Positions 18,387 to 29,038 are shown, counted from the first letter of the stretch. The stretch is 64,000 nt of DNA from Pseudomonadota bacterium (GCA_018240405.1 JAFEFW010000615.1:95287-159286); one strand, 5' to 3'. Translations and numbers: made by a program. The notes: generated by a model from the sequence alone, not told the origin.

Positions 18387-18992
18387 CAGGCAGGCCGTTC
18401 GCCCCGCGCGTCGTCCGGGGATGGTGCCGGGTCTACCAGCGCACCCGTGCACCGACCGCGAGTTCGCCTTGTCATAGTGTGCGGATGCGGACAATCGGGG
18501 GCGGCGTGTCACTGCAGGTAGGCCACGCCATATTATAATTATTCCGTAACGGACGGCGGGCAACGTCAACAGCTCCGGGCATGGCACGTTGGTTACACTT
18601 GCATCCTTCCTGGCACCCAATACGAAAAATCTATCACATATCGTTTCGGTAAGACTCTTATTTCGATTTTGTCCATGTCTTTGGCGGAACTTTCCTGCCA
18701 CATGCCGCACTTTCTGCACGTGTACTTCACAGGAAATTGTTGACCCGGCAATCACGGAACCGTTATCGGATGCGCACGCCCTGAATGCCGGAGGTGCCGA
18801 ATGACGAAACGGAATGCATCCGTCGCATGCAACGATTACGCAACATTGCCGCTCGTTGCGCAAACATCAGCCCGCATCTGCACTGGCCAGGCAATCCGGC
18901 GGTAGCAGCCTCGCTCGACGACTGACGCCTTGATAGGCCGAGCCTGAACGGCTCGACGATTCTGCCAATTCCAATATGATAGGACCGACGCG
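18387..18992. other. 606-base intergenic stretch, partly AT-rich
   Basis: The stretch lies between the RND pump and the MFS gene. The middle part (about 18530-18760) is clearly lower in GC than both flanks. No protein with recognisable features was found in any frame. The long minus-strand frame that covers it runs antisense through the pump gene and is rejected. The only coding-like signal is the short ORF at 18801. Confidence 0.5.
18801..18905 (+). CDS. possible 34-residue small ORF with strong ribosome site
   Basis: A GGAGG at 18790-18794 lies 6 bases before an ATG; the reading frame is 34 codons plus TAG. The peptide (starting MTKRNASVACNDYA) has two or three Cys and a basic end but no recognisable domain. 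It precedes the MFS gene by 87 bases and could be a leader peptide or chance. The evidence is the ribosome site alone. Confidence 0.2.
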   Translation: MTKRNASVACNDYATLPLVAQTSARICTGQAIRR

Positions 18993-20174
18993 ATGATCCT
19001 GGATCGCGCGGAGCAGCAATTTCGCCTGCTCACCATCCATAACATGATCTGGGCGCTCGCCATGTCGCTCGTCGGCGGCTTCGTTGGTGCCCACCTGCTG
19101 CAGATGGGTTTCAGCGTCGCCCAGACGCTATGTATCTACGCCCTGCTGTTGGCGGCCCGATGCGGGGTACGGCTAGCGGTTCTCCCGATTGTCCGGCGCA
19201 TCGGCGTACAAAGCGCCCTGCTGCTGGGCGCCATCGTCACGTCGCTCCAGTTCCTGCCGCTGATTTACGTCAACCACCCGGTTGGATTGACGATATGGGT
19301 GGCGCTGATTTCGTTAGGGGAATGCATCTACTGGCCGATCTACCACGCCGCAAACGCGACCTGTGGCGGTAACGGACGCCGGGGCAGGCAGATCGCACTA
19401 CGTCAGATCGGCAACACGGCCATTTCGCTTTTCGGTCCCGTTGGCGGCGGCTTGCTGTTGACGCATTGCGGGCCGTCGCCGGCGTTCAGTCTGGCAACAG
19501 CCCTTTGCCTCGTCTCTATTGTTCCGCTGCGCCGGCTGCGCCGTATCGACCTCGGCCCCGTCCCCACGGTGCGCCAGTCCGTGTATGGAATTGACCATAG
19601 CGCCCTGGCCGCCTTTGCCGCAGACGGCTGGATCAGCGCGGGCTGCGGTATTGCCTGGCCACTCATCCTGTTCACTGCTGTCGGCGCTTCGTACGAGGCA
19701 ATGGGTTCCGCCAGCAGCGCCGCATCCCTTGCTGGTAGCCTCGCCGGGTTTGGCTGCGGTGTGGCTATCGACCGCGGCCACCGCGGTGCGCTCACGCGTT
19801 GGGTCACCGCCGGTCTGCTGCTCGGCATCGCACTCCGCGCCACCGCCTCATGGGCGCCGTGGGCAGCAATTGGGGCAAACATTCTGGGCGCTGTCGTTGG
19901 CGGTCTGTATTGCCCGATGCTGATGAGCACGATCTACGATAAAGCGAAACAATCCGGCTCTGCGTATCGCTTCCACCTCGCGATCGAAGCCGGGTGGGAT
20001 ATGGGCGCTCTGCTTGGATGTTTCGCCGCCGCGCTGGTGGTCTGGAGCGGCGCACCGGTCACCTTGGCGGTATTGCCATCGGCTCTTGGGCTGGCAGTCA
20101 TTAACCGCTGCCTGCGTCCACGGGGCCAAGGGATAACCACGACAGCCGGCATGGCTCTTGCGGGGGCAGGCTGA
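18993..20174 (+). CDS. major facilitator superfamily transporter
   Basis: 393 aa with about 11-12 hydrophobic segments spread along the whole length and a central charged loop (LRRLRRIDLGPVPTVRQS) splitting it into two six-helix halves, as in MFS permeases. The first cytoplasmic loop has RCGVRLAVLPIVRRIG in place of the classic MFS signature. The substrate is not identifiable. The ATG is preceded by TAGGA at suitable spacing. It stands alone on the plus strand and converges on the liv operon. Confidence 0.7.
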   Translation: MILDRAEQQFRLLTIHNMIWALAMSLVGGFVGAHLLQMGFSVAQTLCIYALLLAARCGVRLAVLPIVRRIGVQSALLLGAIVTSLQFLPLIYVNHPVGLTIWVALISLGECIYWPIYHAANATCGGNGRRGRQIALRQIGNTAISLFGPVGGGLLLTHCGPSPAFSLATALCLVSIVPLRRLRRIDLGPVPTVRQSVYGIDHSALAAFAADGWISAGCGIAWPLILFTAVGASYEAMGSASSAASLAGSLAGFGCGVAIDRGHRGALTRWVTAGLLLGIALRATASWAPWAAIGANILGAVVGGLYCPMLMSTIYDKAKQSGSAYRFHLAIEAGWDMGALLGCFAAALVVWSGAPVTLAVLPSALGLAVINRCLRPRGQGITTTAGMALAGAG

Positions 20175-20184
20175 CGATAGCCCG

Positions 20185-20907
20185 TTACGCGTGTCCGCCT
20201 TCCAGATATGCGGCGCGGATCTCCGGCCGAGCCAGAAGATCCGCGCCGGTGCCAGCCATGGTGATGGCACCGTTCACCAGGACGTAGCCGCGGTGCGCCA
20301 GGCGCAGTGCCTGGAAGGCGTTCTGTTCCACCAGCAGCACCGTTAATCCGGCGCTGCGGTTCAGGTCGCGAATCGCACCAAAGATCTGCCGCACCACCAG
20401 GGGGGCAAGACCGAGGGACGGCTCATCCAGCAGCAGCAGACGCGGCCGGGACATCAACGCGCGGGCGATCGCCAGCATCTGCTGCTCTCCCCCGGACAAT
20501 GTGCCGCCACGTTGCGTCATACGCTCCTTCAGGCGCGGAAACAGCGTGAATACTTGCTCCAGCAGGTCCGGGACGTTGCCCTGCCCGGAAACCTCTGCAC
20601 CCATCAGCAGGTTTTCGTAGACCGTCATCCGCGCGAAGATGCGCCGCCCTTCCGGCGCCTGCGCGATGCCGCGCCGCATGATCAGGTGTGTCGGCATGCC
20701 AGTGATGTCTTCGCCCTCATGCACGATCTTGCCCGACCGGGCACGCGGGTTGCCGCAGATTGTCATCATCAACGTGGACTTACCGGCACCGTTGGCCCCG
20801 ATCAGCGTGACGATCTCGCCTTCCTCAACGGTCAGGTTGATGCCGCGCAGGGCCTGGATCGCGCCGTAGAATGCGGTGACGCCGGACAGGGACAGAACGG
20901 TGCTCAT
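20185..20907 (-). CDS. livF: branched-chain amino-acid-type ABC transporter ATPase LivF
   Basis: 240 aa. Walker A is GANGAGKST, the signature is LSGGEQQMLAIARAL, and Walker B is LLLLDEPSLGLAP, followed by the His switch region (VLLVEQNAFQALRLAHRGYVL) typical of LivF. It hydrolyses ATP to drive uptake through LivHM. It overlaps livG by 4 bases and is the last gene of a livH-livM-livG-livF operon. No binding-protein gene is attached. Confidence 0.9.
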   Translation of the reverse strand: MSTVLSLSGVTAFYGAIQALRGINLTVEEGEIVTLIGANGAGKSTLMMTICGNPRARSGKIVHEGEDITGMPTHLIMRRGIAQAPEGRRIFARMTVYENLLMGAEVSGQGNVPDLLEQVFTLFPRLKERMTQRGGTLSGGEQQMLAIARALMSRPRLLLLDEPSLGLAPLVVRQIFGAIRDLNRSAGLTVLLVEQNAFQALRLAHRGYVLVNGAITMAGTGADLLARPEIRAAYLEGGHA

Positions 20908-21704
20908 GCAGGCACCTCATCGTCCTCGCCCTCACCCAGGTAGGCAGCGATCACGGCCGGGTCGGCGCGTACCTCGGCCGGTGTTCCGTCGCTGATCTTC
21001 TTGCCATGGTCCAGCACGACGATGTGGTCGGAGATGCGCATGACCACGCCCATGTCGTGCTCGATCAACAGTAAGGAACAGCCCTCGCCGCGGATGCGCA
21101 GCAACAGCTGGTTGAGTTCCTCCGATTCGCGTGGGTTCAGTCCGGCCGCGGGCTCGTCCAGGCACAGCATGACCGGGTCCGTGCACATCGCACGTGCGAT
21201 CTCCAGGCGGCGTTGCGCGCCATAGGGCAGCGCGCCGGCCGGGTCGTCGCCCCGCGAGGTGAGGCCGGTCGCATCCAGCCAGTGCTTCGCCTTCTCGATC
21301 GCCTTCGCTTCGGCCGCGCGATAGCGGCCCAACCCGACGACTGCCAATACGCCGAAGCCGGTCGCGGCCATCAGCGTGTTATGCTGCGCCACCAGCAGAT
21401 TTTCCAGGACAGTCATGCCGGCGAACAGGCGGATGTTCTGGAAGGTGCGCGCCACCTTGGCCGTGGCGCCAATGCGGTGGCCTGGCATCGCATGCAGTGA
21501 GAACCTCCGTCCGTCTGCATGCTGCAGTGTGATCGAGCCGCCGGTGGGCCGGTAGAAGCCTGTGATGCAATTGAAGACGGTCGTTTTTCCAGCGCCGTTG
21601 GGGCCGATGACGGCCGTGATGTCGCCGGGCTTCGCCTCGAACGACAGGCCGTCGACCGCCATCAGGCCGCCGAAGCGCATGGACAGGTCAGAGACGGACA
21701 GCAT
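20904..21704 (-). CDS. livG: branched-chain amino-acid-type ABC transporter ATPase LivG
   Basis: 266 aa. Walker A is GPNGAGKTT; the signature is the degenerate LPYGAQRRLEIARAM characteristic of LivG; Walker B is VMLCLDEPAAGLNP with the following ESEELNQLL; the switch His is in LLLIEHDMGVVM. It pairs with LivF as the second ATPase. It starts 3 bases after livM and overlaps livF by 4. Confidence 0.92.
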   Translation of the reverse strand: MLSVSDLSMRFGGLMAVDGLSFEAKPGDITAVIGPNGAGKTTVFNCITGFYRPTGGSITLQHADGRRFSLHAMPGHRIGATAKVARTFQNIRLFAGMTVLENLLVAQHNTLMAATGFGVLAVVGLGRYRAAEAKAIEKAKHWLDATGLTSRGDDPAGALPYGAQRRLEIARAMCTDPVMLCLDEPAAGLNPRESEELNQLLLRIRGEGCSLLLIEHDMGVVMRISDHIVVLDHGKKISDGTPAEVRADPAVIAAYLGEGEDDEVPA

Positions 21705-21707
21705 GGC

Positions 21708-23036
21708 TCAGCCCCGCCCCTGCGCGACAAGCTCTGCCGCGATCTCCCGCCGCTCGCCCAGCGCCACACTCGGCGTGCGGCCGGAGACGAGTCCGCGCGG
21801 CCGCAACACCATCATCACCACCAGCGCAAGGCCGAAGATCAGCATGCGGTACAGTGGCAGTTCACCGGCCAGGTCAGCGAATAGCGGGCTGTGCATCTGG
21901 TCCGCCAGGTAGCTCAGGAAGCCGCGCAGCAGCTCCAGGCCGCCGATCATGACCAGTGCCGCCAGCGCCACGCCCAGTTGGCTGCCCAGGCCGCCCAGCA
22001 CCACGATTGCCAGCACCGTAGCGGATTCGATGAAGGTAAAGCTTTCCGGGCTGATGAAGGCCTGGCGCGTGGCGAAGAAGGCGCCGGCGAAGCCGCCGAA
22101 CAGCGCGCCGATCGCGAAGGCCGTCAGCTTGGTGCTGGTGACGTTGATGCCCAGGGAGCGGCACGCAACCTCATCCTCACGCAACGCCTCCCACGCCCTG
22201 CCAAGCGGCAGACGGCGCAGGCGCAGAGTCACCCAGTTGGTCAGCAGAGCCAGTCCCAGGATCACGTAGTAAAGAAAGATGACGCGCTGGATCGTCGCCG
22301 GCTCAATGTTGAAGAAGTGGGCGACCGTTCCCTCGCCACCGTCCATGCTGAACTGCAGCCCGAACAGTGTCGGGCGCGGAATGCCGGAAATACCGTTCGG
22401 ACCGTTGGTCAACGACGTCCAATTGATCAGCACGACGCGGATGATTTCACCGAACGCCAGCGTGACGATCGCCAGGTAGTCGCCACGCAAGCGCAGCACC
22501 GGAAAGCCCAGCATGATGCCCCACAGCGCCGCAAGTATTCCGGCGAGCGGCAGGCAGGTCCAGAAGCCCAGCCCGAAATGCTGCGCAAACAACGCGTAGG
22601 AGTAGGCGCCGACGGCGTAGAAGGCGACGTAGCCCAGGTCCAGCAGGCCGGCTAGGCCGACGACAATATTCAGCCCCCAGCCCAACATCACGTAGGTCAG
22701 CACCAGGATGCCGAGATCGACGTAATAGCGCGACCCGAAGAAAGGCATCGCGATCGCAAAGAGGAGTAGCACGGGCGCAACAAACCGGCCGGCGCGGGAC
22801 AGGGCTTCGGCGAAGGCGCGATTCGACTGGACGATCTCTCGACCGGTGTGCCGCCGCCGCCAGGTCAGGAAGGCCAGGCGCCCGAAGAACACCAGGCCGA
22901 CCAGCACGGCCGTGGCGATCGGCCGGACGGTCAGCGTCAGGCCACGGTCCGTTGTCGTGGTGATAAGACCGACCAGGGGAACGAACAGGCCAAGGGCGAT
23001 CAGGGCCGAGAGGAAGGCGTCACGCAGCGCGCTCAT
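21708..23036 (-). CDS. livM: branched-chain amino-acid-type ABC permease LivM
   Basis: 442 aa. It contains the LivM motif GLAGLLDLGYVAFYAVGAYSYAL and the EAA-like loop WEALREDEVACRSLGINVTSTKLTAFAIG, with about 10 membrane helices. An N-terminal extension of roughly 90 residues with extra helices is common in proteobacterial LivM. It forms the permease with LivH. It is 10 bases downstream of livH. Confidence 0.9.
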   Translation of the reverse strand: MSALRDAFLSALIALGLFVPLVGLITTTTDRGLTLTVRPIATAVLVGLVFFGRLAFLTWRRRHTGREIVQSNRAFAEALSRAGRFVAPVLLLFAIAMPFFGSRYYVDLGILVLTYVMLGWGLNIVVGLAGLLDLGYVAFYAVGAYSYALFAQHFGLGFWTCLPLAGILAALWGIMLGFPVLRLRGDYLAIVTLAFGEIIRVVLINWTSLTNGPNGISGIPRPTLFGLQFSMDGGEGTVAHFFNIEPATIQRVIFLYYVILGLALLTNWVTLRLRRLPLGRAWEALREDEVACRSLGINVTSTKLTAFAIGALFGGFAGAFFATRQAFISPESFTFIESATVLAIVVLGGLGSQLGVALAALVMIGGLELLRGFLSYLADQMHSPLFADLAGELPLYRMLIFGLALVVMMVLRPRGLVSGRTPSVALGERREIAAELVAQGRG

Positions 23037-23046
23037 GCCCGGTGCC

Positions 23047-24000
<954 letters not shown>

Positions 24001-24161
24001 GCATTCAGCGTATAGCGCAAGGGCGGCTGGGGTGGCCTCGCCATGGTCCCGTTACGTTCGCATGCGGCCGCCGCCGGCTCAGCGGAACGGCCTTAATCAT
24101 TTCTTAAATCTGCTGTGCGAACCCGAGGGCACAACACCAGGCGGCGCGCAGCCTACATGCA

Positions 24162-25379
24162 ATGGCCGCCCACTCTCGCACGGGGCTCGGCGTGACACAG
24201 TCTCTGCTGGTGATCGACGATCAAAGGCTTGACCGGGCGATCGTCACGCATGCGGGCATGCGAGCCGGGTTGCAGGCGCAGGGCGTTGGAACGATCGAAG
24301 AGGCACGTGGCCTCCTCGAACAAGGCGCGCGCTTCGACTTCATCGTGCTTGACCTCGCGCTGGGCGAAGAAGACGGGTTGGAGGCCCTGCCACTGATCGC
24401 CGCACACAATGCTGGGGCTGTGGTCATCTTCGCTTCAGGGTTCGATATCCGCGTGCTGGCAGCCAGCCAGAGGCTGGCATCGGCCCTGGGGTTGCAGGTT
24501 GGCAGTGTGCTGCGCAAGCCGATCATGCCGGCGGTGCTGATCGAACTGCTGCGTCCCCATGTCACCGTAATACAGCAGGAAACCGCGACCGGCCCTACGC
24601 AGGTGCACGCTGATCAGATACGGCGCGCGCTCGCATCAGGCGGTATTCGCCCCTGGTTCCAGCCGAAGACGTCGTTGCGCACGGGCGCCATTGTCGGCAC
24701 CGAGGCGCTGGCGCGCTGGGTGCGCGCAGATGGCATCCTGATCCCGCCAAGTCGGTTCATTCCGGTGGCCGAAGCCACAGGTCTGGCACAGGAGCTGACC
24801 TTTGCCGTGCTGGACCAGTCGTTGCGTGCCTGCGCTCATTGGCGCCAGACGCGGCCCGCGTGCTGGGTGGCCGTCAACCTGACGCCTGTGCTGCTGACCG
24901 ACCCCGCGCTGCCAGACCGTATCGACGACTTCCTGAAGGCGCATCAGGTGCCGCCCTCGGCGCTGGTGCTGGAGATCACCGAAAGCAGCGCCATTCCGGA
25001 CACGCCGCAAGCGATGGAGATTCTGACACGGTTGCGCATTCGCGGCATCAGTCTCTCGATTGACGATTTCGGCACCGGCCATTCCAGCCTGCTGTCGCTT
25101 GTCCGGATGCCGTTCAACGAAATGAAGATTGACCAGACCTTCGTCCGCGAGGCGATCAGCAACAACGACTCCCGTAACGTGGTGCGCGCCAGCGCTTCGC
25201 TCGGGCGGGAACTCGGCTTGAACGTTGTCGCAGAGGGTGTGGAGACCGAACCGATGGCGCGCCTGGTACAGGACGCCGGCTGCGATGTCGGTCAAGGCTG
25301 GCTGTATGGCAAGGCGATGCCACAGGACGCGTTTGAGCGTCTGTTGCATGAGAGCAGACCGGAGGAAGCCGCTGTTTAG
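24162..25379 (+). CDS. response regulator with EAL cyclic-di-GMP phosphodiesterase domain
   Basis: 405 aa. The N-terminal receiver domain (about 14-130) has the acidic pair DD, the phospho-acceptor Asp in FIVLDLALG and the conserved Lys in LRKPI. The EAL domain (about 148-395) has the motifs TEALARW, NLTP, LEITES, DDFGTGHSS, KIDQTFV and EGVETE, so the metal- and base-providing residues appear intact and hydrolysis of c-di-GMP is expected. Its end overlaps the start of a hybrid histidine kinase, the probable partner. A GTG at 24192 is an alternative start. Confidence 0.88.
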   Translation: MAAHSRTGLGVTQSLLVIDDQRLDRAIVTHAGMRAGLQAQGVGTIEEARGLLEQGARFDFIVLDLALGEEDGLEALPLIAAHNAGAVVIFASGFDIRVLAASQRLASALGLQVGSVLRKPIMPAVLIELLRPHVTVIQQETATGPTQVHADQIRRALASGGIRPWFQPKTSLRTGAIVGTEALARWVRADGILIPPSRFIPVAEATGLAQELTFAVLDQSLRACAHWRQTRPACWVAVNLTPVLLTDPALPDRIDDFLKAHQVPPSALVLEITESSAIPDTPQAMEILTRLRIRGISLSIDDFGTGHSSLLSLVRMPFNEMKIDQTFVREAISNNDSRNVVRASASLGRELGLNVVAEGVETEPMARLVQDAGCDVGQGWLYGKAMPQDAFERLLHESRPEEAAV

Positions 25380-28191
25380 AGGCTACTCACTGCGGTCGCT
25401 CAGGTCGCGCACGGGGCTCATGAGCGCTGCGCTGATCATCGCGCTTTGGGGCGCGATTGCCGGCTATTTGAACGAAAAGCACGCGGCCGAGATAGATGCG
25501 ATGAGGCGGGATACCCGCAACCTGAGCCACGCCTTCGAGGAGAACATCCGCCGCACCATTGATGCCATCGACGCGACTATTCGTGCTGTACGGGTCGCCA
25601 AAGCCGCAGACGCACAAAACTTCGACATTGTGGCATGGGACCGCGACAGCGGCCTGGCGCGCGAGCTGACACTGCAGCTTGCCTTTGCCGACCGCAATGG
25701 GATCCTCACCGACAGCAACCTTGGCAAGCCGAAGGCAACGGTGGACCTGGCGGACCGACCGCATTTCAAGGCTGCACGCGCCATGAAGGAGGATAGGCTG
25801 TTCGTCAGCCAACCCGTGCTGGGTCGGGTCTCCAATCGATGGTCCATACAGTTCGTGCGCAGGCTTTACGACAGTGCTGGCGGTTTTGACGGCATGGTCG
25901 TGGCCTCGCTGGATCCCGCATTTCTGTCCCGATTTTCCAAATCACTGGATATCGGCAATGGGACCTTGCTGCTGTTAGGCACGGACGGCATCGTTCGCGC
26001 AGCGGCACCAGAGACGTTCGTGCCGCTGCGGGAAGATCTGTCATCCACGGAGCTGATGCAGGCGGTCAGCCGGACCGCGCAAGGAACCCTGGAGACGGCA
26101 GAGATCGGTGACCATGTCCGGCGTATCTACAGCTGGCGGCATGTGGATCCGTTTGACCTGACTGTTGTGGTCGGGCTGTCCACAGCCGATGCGCTGGAGG
26201 AGTTTCGCCGGGACTTGACGCTATTTTGCGCTCTCGGCGTCGTACTGACCATCGGCGTGATCGGCGCAGGCGCAATGCTGGCGCGCCGGCAGCGGCAGCT
26301 TGTCGGCTCCTGGCGCATCCTGCACGCCGCGGTCGAAAACATCAGCCAGGGTCTGATGGTCATCGACCCGCAGCGGCGCGTACCGGTGCTCAACCGCCGC
26401 GCCGTGGAGTTGCTGAGTCTACCGCCACATCTGGCCCAACCAGGAGTGCGGTTCGACGACATACTTGCCTGGCAACTCGCCGCTGGCGAATTCGACGGTC
26501 CAGCCCACGCGCATGTGCGAGACCTGGTGCGTTCAGGCGGCATTGCGCAAGGCAACACAGCGTACCAGCGCCGGTGCGTGAGCGGCGCTACTTTGGACGT
26601 GCGGACGCAAGTCCTGTCGAACGGCCTTGCGGTCCGCACGCTCACGGATATCACCGAGTCCCAGAGGACGGCGGACGTTCTGGCCGAGGCTCGCGATCGC
26701 GCTGAAGCCGCAGTACGAGCCAAGTCGGAGTTTCTGGCCATCATGAGCCACGAAATCCGTACACCCTTGAACGGCGTGATTGGCGTAACCGAACTGCTGC
26801 AGGGTATGGAACTGGGGCCGACTCAACGCGACTACGTGCAAACCATCCGTGAGTCCGGTGACCACCTGCTGCAACTGATTAACGACATACTGGATTTCTC
26901 GCGCCTCGAAGCATCGCGGGTTGAGCTGGAAGAGGTCGCATTTGATCCGTCCGCAACGGTGCGCAGCATGGCGGATCTTTTCCGTACGCAGGCGAGCCAG
27001 AAGGGTCTCGAACTGACGGCGACGTTCACGCGCGTTCCAGCGGCGGTCATCGGTGATCCAGGGCGGCTGCGGCAGGTGTTGTTTAACCTGGTCGGCAACG
27101 CGATCAAATTCACCGAGCGGGGTTGGGTCGATATTACGCTGGCAGCCGAGGAATTATCGGACGACCGCGTGCGCATGCTCATTCGCGTCACCGACACGGG
27201 CATCGGCATCGAACCCGAATCCATTCAGTTCATGTTTGAGAAGTTTACCCAGGCTGACGGCTCGATCTCACGTCGCTTCGGCGGCAGCGGCCTCGGCCTG
27301 GCCATCTGCCAGCGATTGGTTACGCTGATGGGCGGAACGATCCGGGTTGAAAGCCAGCTGGGCAAGGGCAGCGCATTTCATTTTGAATTAACACTCAGGA
27401 CGGCCCCCGTCCCTTCAGAGGAAAGCCCGATGGAGACAGGCGAACACATCGCCGTCCCGGCTCACCCGATGAACGTGCTTGTCGCCGAGGACAACAGAAC
27501 CAACCAAATGGTCGCCTTACGGTTGCTCAACCGCCTTGGCCACACGGGGGTTGCGGTGGAAAATGGCGTCCAGGCGGTCGCCGCGGCCGCCGATAACCAT
27601 TTCGACCTGATCCTGATGGATGTGATGATGCCGCAGATGGATGGGCTGTCTGCCACACGCCTGATCCGTGCGTCAGAGCCGCCCGGCATTCATGTTCCGA
27701 TCATTGGGCTGACCGCCGACTCACAGACGGAGCATCTGGATAGGTGCCTTGCCAGCGGCATGGATAACGTTACGACGAAGCCGATCACCCTCGCCCGCCT
27801 TAAGGAGGTCATTGCAAGCGCGCTGGACCGGTCGCAGCCGTTACGCGAGGCGATCCCGTCGAGCCGGATGCAGGAACTGCGCGACGAACTGGGCGACGAC
27901 GTCGTTGCCGAGATTCTTGCCACCTTCGTTGAGGAGACCGCCGCCAACCTGCTGTCGCTGTGGGAAGCCGGTTCGAGCGGCGATGCCCAAAGCGTACAGC
28001 GAGTGGCCCACAGCATCACAGGCGCCGCGCGCAATGTCGGCCTGACAGCCTTAGCGAACCACTCAAGAAGCCTGGAAGAAGGCGCCGGCCGCCTGAGCGT
28101 GGCGCAGATCATGGCCGTGGTTGCCGCGATGCAACAGGACTTCGATGACGCAGTGCCGCGACTCGCGGACGCTGTACCGGCCGTAGCCTGA
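25348..28191 (+). CDS. membrane hybrid histidine kinase with PAS, receiver and HPt domains
   Basis: About 947 aa. The order is a membrane helix (about 24-43), a periplasmic PDC/Cache-like sensor of about 250 residues, a second helix (LFCALGVVLTIGVIGAGAMLA), a PAS-like domain, HisKA with H-box [11 protein letters not shown] (His about 468), HATPase with N box LVGNAIKF, DTGIGI and GGSGLGLAI, a receiver with LILMDVMMPQMDG (Asp about 758), and a C-terminal HPt with AHSITGAARNVG (His about 888). It can run a full intramolecular phosphorelay. The ATG at 25348 overlaps the REC-EAL gene by 32 bases. A GGAGG at 25361-25365 might instead serve a CTG at 25372, or the ATG at 25420 may be used. Confidence 0.88.
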   Translation: MRADRRKPLFRGYSLRSLRSRTGLMSAALIIALWGAIAGYLNEKHAAEIDAMRRDTRNLSHAFEENIRRTIDAIDATIRAVRVAKAADAQNFDIVAWDRDSGLARELTLQLAFADRNGILTDSNLGKPKATVDLADRPHFKAARAMKEDRLFVSQPVLGRVSNRWSIQFVRRLYDSAGGFDGMVVASLDPAFLSRFSKSLDIGNGTLLLLGTDGIVRAAAPETFVPLREDLSSTELMQAVSRTAQGTLETAEIGDHVRRIYSWRHVDPFDLTVVVGLSTADALEEFRRDLTLFCALGVVLTIGVIGAGAMLARRQRQLVGSWRILHAAVENISQGLMVIDPQRRVPVLNRRAVELLSLPPHLAQPGVRFDDILAWQLAAGEFDGPAHAHVRDLVRSGGIAQGNTAYQRRCVSGATLDVRTQVLSNGLAVRTLTDITESQRTADVLAEARDRAEAAVRAKSEFLAIMSHEIRTPLNGVIGVTELLQGMELGPTQRDYVQTIRESGDHLLQLINDILDFSRLEASRVELEEVAFDPSATVRSMADLFRTQASQKGLELTATFTRVPAAVIGDPGRLRQVLFNLVGNAIKFTERGWVDITLAAEELSDDRVRMLIRVTDTGIGIEPESIQFMFEKFTQADGSISRRFGGSGLGLAICQRLVTLMGGTIRVESQLGKGSAFHFELTLRTAPVPSEESPMETGEHIAVPAHPMNVLVAEDNRTNQMVALRLLNRLGHTGVAVENGVQAVAAAADNHFDLILMDVMMPQMDGLSATRLIRASEPPGIHVPIIGLTADSQTEHLDRCLASGMDNVTTKPITLARLKEVIASALDRSQPLREAIPSSRMQELRDELGDDVVAEILATFVEETAANLLSLWEAGSSGDAQSVQRVAHSITGAARNVGLTALANHSRSLEEGAGRLSVAQIMAVVAAMQQDFDDAVPRLADAVPAVA

Positions 28192-28192
28192 G

Positions 28193-29038
28193 CTAACCTC
28201 GCCGCATACTGCCAGGTGGAACCAGCACATCGACCACCGAGTCCGGCACCTCCACCCAGGACCGAGGCGGACGATCAACCAGACCGGCGTGCTCCTGCTG
28301 CGCAATCACCATACCGCCGCTGGCTCGCGCAGCCTCGATCGCCAGCAATCCGTCGCGCGACACGGCCAGCGATGCGGACGGCGCGACCATAGCGACAGCA
28401 ACGGCTGCCACATCGACCGGGAATGTGCGGTACAGCAGGGCTTCGTTACCGGCAACCCGAGCCGTCAGAACGAGGTCCGATGCCAGGGGACCAATGCGCC
28501 AATGGGTGGATTGGCGCGGGTCGGCACCGGTGCCAATGCCACTTCGGCTGAGAAGGCCAGGACTGCCCGCGGCGATGTCACGAAACAGCCGGCGTATGAC
28601 TCCCGCAGGCAGGCTGCAAGCTTCGATCTGGGCTGAGTCTGCCAGTGCCCGGAAACCGAAGACGGGGAACCACTGACCGGAAATGACGCGCCGAATCAGC
28701 CCAGCCACGGCAAGGCGATCCAGCCCCCCTCCGCGCATCTTTCCACGCGCTGCTGCATAAACGACGGTCAAATCCCGCGGGTGGGACTGTTGCCGATAGG
28801 CGGCCGTCAGCGCGGCGGCGAGATTCTCGCTGAGCCACTCAACCGCCATCACGGCGCCGTCGGGAACAAGCTGTGCAGCTTCCTGTGCGTCGATTGTCCG
28901 CCAACCCCGCGGCGGCGGTAGCGGTCGCCGGTGCCCGGCCGACAAATGCAGCATCCTGGTACGCTCCGCGGGCCGATCAGACAACGACCGGACCTGTTGT
29001 GGCACAGTAATGCCTGAAGCGCCGAGGAGTAGTGACAA
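28193..29038 (-). CDS. half-length propionate/acetate CoA-transferase-like protein
   Basis: 281 aa. It matches the N-terminal (alpha) half of family I CoA transferases of the YdiF/Pct type: SHPRDLTVVYAAARGKMRGGGLDRLA, GLIRRVISGQWF, IEACSLPAGVIRRLFRDIAAGSPG and SGIGTGADPRQ. Pct-type enzymes are about 520 aa with the catalytic Glu in the second half. Here the stop codon comes right after the end of the first half (VVDVLVPPGSM) and no beta half is found nearby. It is either a subunit waiting for a partner elsewhere, a truncated gene, or a repurposed domain. It converges on the kinase gene with 1 base between them. Confidence 0.65.
   Translation of the reverse strand: MSLLLGASGITVPQQVRSLSDRPAERTRMLHLSAGHRRPLPPPRGWRTIDAQEAAQLVPDGAVMAVEWLSENLAAALTAAYRQQSHPRDLTVVYAAARGKMRGGGLDRLAVAGLIRRVISGQWFPVFGFRALADSAQIEACSLPAGVIRRLFRDIAAGSPGLLSRSGIGTGADPRQSTHWRIGPLASDLVLTARVAGNEALLYRTFPVDVAAVAVAMVAPSASLAVSRDGLLAIEAARASGGMVIAQQEHAGLVDRPPRSWVEVPDSVVDVLVPPGSMRRG

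Noticed and set aside
18162-18863. 233-codon minus-strand frame at the end of the RND pump gene
   Set aside because: It runs antisense through the pump and across the AT-rich gap without domain or ribosome site.
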